From contig RHPI01000003.1 of assembly GCA_009103225.1 (NCBI GenBank), forward strand, positions 186,290-217,857: a stretch of 31,568 bases of DNA, read 5' to 3'. How positions within the stretch are numbered: position 1 is the first letter of the stretch; each line of letters starts with the position of its first letter. Both the position numbers and the translations under genes were made by a program. Shown in pieces: positions 26,166-31,568 of the stretch. The notes under the pieces were generated by a model, which was not told the origin of the DNA, ran no database searches, and saw only the letters and a program-made list of their open reading frames with translations. This stretch comes from Chlorokybus atmophyticus (taxonomy: Eukaryota > Streptophyta > Chlorokybophyceae > Chlorokybales > Chlorokybaceae).

Positions 26166-28827
26166 CTATATCAGTTTGAACTCGGGCAGGTCGATGACGG
26201 TGATGCGTGTGTTGGCACGCGCGCGCTCCCGTTCCACGTGGGTGTTGTATCCCCACGTGCCAAGATACAACTTCCATCCGTCCAGCGCGGGGTCCTATAT
26301 TGCACCAAAATAGACACAACTCAAAAAGACAAAACCACAAGTGTCACCACAGCGTGACGTCTTGCTCACTAACCAGTCACACACCTTGATGACGTTCTCC
26401 AGTGTTACGAGTCGGTCCTCCACGAAGTGAAGCACGTGGCCGGGATGCTCCAACTGTAAGCGCTTAAGGACCTGCGTACGGCAGAGTGTATGACATGTAA
26501 TTGATTTATACGCTTACACACACAGTGCGTGCGTGCGTAGACACGCAAACGCACAGGCGCACACACAAATACAGGAACACACGTGCGTACACATGCGTGT
26601 GTGCGCGCGCACCCACACAGACGTGCACGCATACCCGCGCGCGCGTGAGAGTGTGTCTGTGCACTCATAAGCATGCATGCAGGCGCGCAACCACACGTGC
26701 CACACACGGCGCACGCATAGCCTCACCCGGACACAAGCGCACACAGGCTCTCGACCAATCAGAATCGACCTCACAATCAACCCTTGCGGCAACCAACACT
26801 CGCAAGCATCGGCTCACCTCCACTTTGGGTCCCGCCTCCAAGTCGTACACCCTCTCTTCCGGAAAATCCCCGATCCCCGCAAGTCTTTCCAGCAACGCGA
26901 TCGCAAACCTCCTCTGCTTCGTCGTGACAATGTACACCTGAGAGACCCACCACCACACATCACCACCTGTCTCTCTCTCAACAACATCGACGTGATAGCA
27001 TCTCACGCACCTCCGATGATGCGAAGCGGAGGGCGTCGGCCACGCCCGGGTAGATGCGGTTCGCGGAGAGCCACGTGTCGATGTCGGAGGAGATCCAGCG
27101 GTCGCGGACGGAGCCGAAGAGGTGGACGAGGGACTCGCGCTCGAGAGATAACCTGTGTGAGGACTTGATGAAGACACAAGTACATGTAGTAACAACAACA
27201 GTGACCGTGGTGTGAAAACAGTATGTGGACTTGTGTTGGTTGCTCGAGTCTATAACCATAGTGGTAAGCCATGTGGACTTGTGTTGAACGAGAAAACACA
27301 AGTCCACGTAGTGAGCACTGTAACCGATACCAGCGGCTCCCTGCGAACCCAATTGTGCGGACAACCACGGCGCGAGGACAGCATGTGGATTTGTGTTGTT
27401 GAGGCAAACCCGCATGACAAGCACAACTTGTGGATTTGTGTGCTGCTCGCACGACTCCAGAGAGTGCTCACTGGACTTGTCGACACCGACGCGCGCACAC
27501 AACACAAGTCCACGTAGTGCGCTCATGTTTCTGTGGTCTGTGCTGTCTGGACAAGTGTACGAAGTGAACACTACGTGAACTTGTGTTTTGTTTAAAGAAC
27601 ACCAACGGTACTCTTCAAAGCGCACTGTGCGATGGACAATCATGGGGTGAGGACACTACGTGAACTTGTGTGTTGCAGGCACAAGTCCGCCTCAAAGATC
27701 ACTACCTGGACTCGCGTGAACGACACATGTCCACATAGTGATAACCGTGCGGACGCGTGAGGAGTCACAAAGCACAGCAACACTGCCGTATGAATGAGGA
27801 CTTCGTGGACGTGCATTGCTGACTTGAGTCAAGTTGTTGTTGACACAAGTTGACAACAATACAAGTACACATGGTGCTCATGTTCATTACCTTTGCATTG
27901 CGGCGGTTTTAATGGTGGGCCAGTCGGCGAGGATGTCTTTCACCACGTCCTTGCCGTCGCACAACGCTTCGTACAACAGACGCACGAGGATCACGTTCTC
28001 GTAACCCGTCTCCACAACTGGACGCACCTGACGGGTACATGTGCGCGCATATGTGCGCGCGCGTGCGTGTTTGTGCTTGCGCGTTATGAGAAGAGTGCAC
28101 TTGTCACAGTGTTTATGCGCATACATGCACATGCGAGAACACATGCTTGCACGCTTGTATGTGTACGTGCACAAGTTCACACAGACATGCGCGCGCGCAC
28201 CTACACGCATAAGTCTACATGTGTTTCTTGTATACAAACATGTTTGTGTTATAAATATAACCAAACAACTGCGCACGCTCGCGCGAGCCCAGACACAGAT
28301 ACACAGCAAAACTTCTTATACCCCAGCACAGAGCACTTTGTTGCAACAAGACATACGACAACTTACGGTCCGCATTTGCTCAAGTATGGTCTCCTTCTGC
28401 GAGTCCGTCATGCGCTCAAACACATCGGGCCACAGCTCTTGTGCAGCCTGCAAGACAAGTGTTGACGACAACGACAACAACAACAACAACAACCACAACA
28501 AGTAAACATGTATACTTGTTGCAGGTATGTTTGTGTGTTGACCACACTACACGCGCGTGTTGCACACATATATGTGTAACACAGCACACTTGTATCTTGT
28601 GTGTTTTGCAATGGTGTTGCGTCAAACACACAAGCGCACACAACCACTACAACACAAGTACACGACACACATGTGAAACAACAAGTAGCATAACACGCAT
28701 GTTGTCGTCGTCGTCATCCACGATACATGCTTACTATCACGGCTGAGCGCGAGCTCTCGCCGCAGCTGTCGCAGATGACGCCATCGAAATCCAACGCATA
28801 CACGTGGCGCTCCCCTCCTCCCGCCAT
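26166..28827 (-). CDS. Plant-type HAD-like hydrolase (phosphatase-like)
   Basis: Seven exons on the minus strand: 28827-28735, 28447-28367, 28027-27891, 27152-27011, 26937-26818, 26471-26385, 26294-26166; GT-AG throughout, phases consistent; 262 residues, a normal length for the family. HAD motif I is YALDFDGVICDS with nucleophile Asp13 and acid/base Asp15. Motif II is VYIVTTKQ (Thr156/157). Motif III Lys189 is in GPKVE. Motif IV is HFVEDR (Glu209-Asp210). Segments CGESSRSAV, ELWPDVF and RPVVETGYEN are typical of an uncharacterised plant HAD subfamily. It lacks an obvious transit peptide in this model, so cytosolic as drawn. HAD enzymes form an aspartyl-phosphate intermediate; the substrate is unknown, phosphoester hydrolysis likely. 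Start at the first ATG. The gene diverges from the glycosyltransferase, with 1.27 kb between starts. Confidence 0.9.
27153..27890 (-). repeat. Intron 3 of the HAD gene: dispersed bidirectional 18-mer family
   Basis: About fifteen variants of CACTACGTGGACTTGTGTTG or its reverse complement are scattered through 738 bases. Plus-strand readings lie near 27224, 27271, 27384, 27430, 27470, 27571, 27657, 27703 and 27805. Reverse readings lie near 27173, 27295, 27503, 27679, 27723 and 27861. Spacers are unrelated. One pair forms a perfect hairpin, 27273-27285 with 27295-27307 (GTGGACTTGTGTT / AACACAAGTCCAC). Confidence 0.85.
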
Positions 28828-30093
28828 GTTGGGAACTATCCAAAACACAAAGCACACGCACACGCATCATAACATCTGCTGTTGAGCTGAGGTTGTGCCA
28901 CGATGGTAAGTGTGTGACGTAAGCACAAGCACGCGCACGCATCGCTTGTGCAGCACATCGGTCACATGGCTGATAGCGACAATGATGGTGTTGCTGACGA
29001 GCAAGGAGAAGGAGGAGGTGGCGGTGGTGGTGGTGGTGGCGGTGGGCATGCACCTCGGTGTGGTCTGGCAGGCTAGGAGATGTGTTGACCACGGCGGCGG
29101 AGCTTAAGCCGCCGGCGACGGCTGTGACACCACCGTATGTTGCCACACCATCGCCGCCGCCGCCGCCCGCCTGCAGGAGGATCTGTCTGCCTAAAGCAGC
29201 GGCCTGGTGGTGGTCCCATTGAGGCGGGCGGCGGCAGGTGCATGGGCGTGGGGGTCGGCGGCGCTGTGGGTGTGGAGTGAGTGATAGTGTGACACACACG
29301 CAAGCACGCACGCACGCACGCACGCTGACACAGGACATGCTTGAAGGCGGAGGACACAAGGAGAAGCGGGTAGAGGCTGCTTCGGGCATGTGATTAGGTG
29401 TGTGCACTTGGATCTTGGAGTTGATGTCGTGTGGGTTGTGTGAGTGTCTGTGTCTGTGTGAAGTTCTGTTTTCCCCCAGCGGCAAAGCTTGCTTGTGCTG
29501 CTCCTGCATGCAGAACTGCTATTGCATTGCTATATGGTATACTATTTGAGTTGTTTGAGGAGATACCACCCATACACCCACGTGCAACAACGTATGACAA
29601 TGCACATTGCAGCACCTGGTAGGTGCACGTGTGCACGTGTGCGCACTTGCACGTGTGTGTGTGTGTACGGGGTGCTCCATCAAACATGCGCACTCTGTTG
29701 CTGCATTGCTTCACATGCATGCACAGCATCATCACATACACCACCACCATACCATCTAAGTCTGCTACTGCCTGGCTATGTGTCTACTCTCCCTAAGCTA
29801 AGCTACGCATGCACAGCCCCCAACAATGAGCAGTAGCTGCAATACCTGTTTCACACGGCGCTCAATATTGGTGTTGTTGTTGCTGGCGAGCCCACACGCA
29901 TCATGCAGCCCAAACGGACTCCCTCCCCCCCCCTCCGACATGTGTGCATGCATGCGCACGTGTCCCCGTGTGCACGGGCGCGTGTGCCTATGCGTGTGCG
30001 TGTTGGGTACAGTGCGTTTGATACACCTAACTGCAGTGCCGCAAGACAACCGTTTCACGCAAGCAGGCACGCGACTGAACAGGCTCACCCACC
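28828..30093. promoter_or_regulatory. Divergent intergenic region between HAD and GT31 genes
   Basis: Both genes start outward from this 1.27-kb region, so it must hold both promoters. It contains a GGTGGTGG tract (29017-29045), a GCCGCC-rich patch (29095-29170), GT-rich DNA (29620-29665) and a CACGCACG run near 29295-29325. No TATA box or conserved element could be assigned with confidence. Confidence 0.5.
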
Positions 30094-31134
30094 ATGTCGC
30101 TCCGCTCCTCCTCCTCCTCCTCCTCCGTCTCCCCCACCTGGCGCCGCCACCTCCGCCACCTCAGAGCCGCCAGCAGACGACAGCTCCACACCGTCGCGTT
30201 GTGCGCGTGCGCCCTCGTCGCGCTCGCGGTGGCGGAGATGTGGCTGATGGGGGGGACGCCCGCACCACCCAACATGGTACGCGTGGCGTGCGTGCGCGTG
30301 TGCGTGCGTGTGCGTGCGTAATGGAGTTATGTACTTTTACTCAGGCTCGCAGTGTGGAGGCGGACTTTGTGGCGGTGATGACAACGACGCAGTCGAGGCA
30401 CGCGCTGGTCGAGGCCGGCAGGGCCACGTGGCGCAACCTCGGGGTAAAGCTGCGCACGGCTGTCGTCACCAACACCAGCACATTCCCCACACATCCCTCG
30501 CATGAGGTGTGCTTGAGGCGTGCCTGTATCCTTGGTGTGTCCGCGCGCGAGCACATGTTGGTACCTGTGTGCGGGTGTGTGTGTTTGTGGGTGGGTGGGC
30601 ACACACATGCATGTTTGCATATGTGTATGTGCACGTCTGGTTGCATGTGGGTGGTGGGTCGTGGTGATGGTGGTGGTGGTGGTGGTGTAAGACTTGACTG
30701 AGCGTGCTCACGCAATTGCTAGCGCATTCACACGTGTGTGTGCGCAAACACCACAACTACAGTCGGTATGGACAGTTGTGGACACATCTCATGCACATAC
30801 ACATCACATCACACCTTACAGGTGTGGCACGCGTACCCCGACACGATGGGCTTCGGTCCCGCCTACTTCGCCGGCGACCCCAGAATGGTGTTCAGGTATA
30901 ATATCTTCATCATCATCATCACATGCCAACACTCCACACACACCCAACATGTCTCCCTGCTGTTGTGCCTCCAGTTTGATGTGGGCCAACCTGACCTTCG
31001 TGGCCGGCGGGTACAAGTGGCTTCTCTTTGGCGACGACGACACGTTCTTCGTGCTGCACAACGCCGCGCGGCTCGTTGCCGGACTCGATAGCGACGTGCC
31101 GTATATCATCACGGACGCCCTCAACTACTGGCAG
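30094..31134 (+). CDS. Fringe-like/DUF604-type glycosyltransferase (GT31 family), 5' part
   Basis: Four exons visible: 30094-30276, 30345-30506, 30822-30895, 30975-31134; junction phases agree (0, 0, 2, 0). The gene continues beyond the window after donor GTATGG at 31135. The N-terminus is a type II Golgi anchor: a Ser run, a basic stretch (RRHLRHLRAASRRQ), then a hydrophobic segment at about residues 33-52. The luminal part has VEADFVAVMTTTQSRHALV, YPDTMGFGPAYFAGDPR and, decisively, YKWLLFGDDDTFFVLHN (153-169), whose DDD is the metal and nucleotide-sugar binding motif of Fringe-like GT31 enzymes, then VPYIITDALNYW. It should transfer a sugar (galactose, GlcNAc or similar) in the Golgi; donor and acceptor cannot be told. 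The catalytic C-terminal half is not in view. Confidence 0.85.
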
Positions 31135-31537
31135 GTATGGGAGAGTTGCGTTTGCTACATACACATACATGTGTGCACAGTCACATACGTGTGTACAGTC
31201 ACAAAACCATGGATATACCCGAAAGTACATATAATGACGCACAGTGATGTACACATATACGAGCATGTTGAAACACATGTACGTACTCAGCAATGCCGTC
31301 ATGCGCTGCTCAGTTACCGCTAGTATAGGAACATACCCATGCAGGCAGGCAGGCATCCGTGCGCACACACAGAGGCACACAGGGCCATGTGTGTACATGT
31401 ATGCGCGCGTGCGCGCGCGCGCGCACGCACTCACACACACACATGGTCATGTGGGTACACGCGTACAGATGCGCACATGCACCCAAGTGTACCTCCACCC
31501 AGACACACACACATCATCCCACGCATCTGCACCCTGT

Positions 31538-31568
<31 letters not shown>
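31135..31568 (+). repeat. CA/GT-rich intron of the GT31 gene, ending in (CA)n
   Basis: This follows donor GTATGG and contains GTGCGCGCGCGCGCGC near 31410 and an uninterrupted (AC)n run from about 31540 to the window edge. No further exon seen. Confidence 0.75.

Noticed and set aside
28622-29509. 295-codon minus-strand ORF upstream of the HAD gene
   Set aside because: It crosses HAD exon 1 in the wrong frame; the rest is His/Pro/Arg low complexity.
1-31568. CRISPR array, prokaryotic operons or rRNA/tRNA genes
   Set aside because: No regularly spaced identical repeats with unique spacers, no Shine-Dalgarno-led gene runs, and no complete tRNA or rRNA fold seen. The sequence is eukaryotic.

Overview
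The window looks like nuclear DNA of a green alga (Viridiplantae; species not identified). The genes have GT-AG introns and one probable GC-AG intron. The best-read proteins resemble plant and algal families: an EF-hand Na+/Ca2+-exchanger-like protein (NCL type), a plant-type HAD-like hydrolase and a Fringe-like/DUF604-type GT31 glycosyltransferase. Introns and intergenic DNA are packed with CA/GT and GCGT/ACGC tracts. There is one 326-base N gap (21214-21539) and a single N at 3392. Exon models were made by eye from splice signals, reading-frame continuity and phase. No transcript or database evidence was available.

Layout. About 1-1133 (minus): the start of an Ala/Gly-rich coiled-coil gene that runs off the left edge. 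About 1140-16700: an AT-rich, gene-poor island of decayed and repetitive DNA. It holds a diverged repeat pair (about 1465-2337 and 6437-7912). The second copy is interrupted by a well-formed 532-bp miniature LTR element (TRIM-like, 7221-7752) with TG...CA termini, a PBS-like and a polypurine tract and a 5-bp target-site duplication. The island also has GTAC hairpins and a GGTACC cluster, a tandem duplication, a broken SET-domain gene on the minus strand (about 10360-12362), and a broken unidentified multi-exon gene on the plus strand (about 12690-15225) that diverges from it. The last exon of the latter contains a 107-bp inverted-repeat element.

About 17400-31568 is ordinary gene territory: the NCL-type exchanger (plus, seven exons, 17421-20782), an intronless F-box-like protein (plus, 23081-23944), the HAD-like hydrolase (minus, seven exons, 26166-28827) and, divergent from it, the glycosyltransferase (plus, four exons visible, from 30094, continuing past the right edge).

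The intact genes do not form an obvious pathway: Ca2+/cation transport, a soluble phosphatase-like enzyme, Golgi glycosylation and probably ubiquitin targeting. The most informative parts are the TRIM with its empty site preserved in the sister repeat, the decayed SET gene whose frame is still readable through stop codons, and an intron of the HAD gene carrying about fifteen dispersed copies of one short motif in both orientations.
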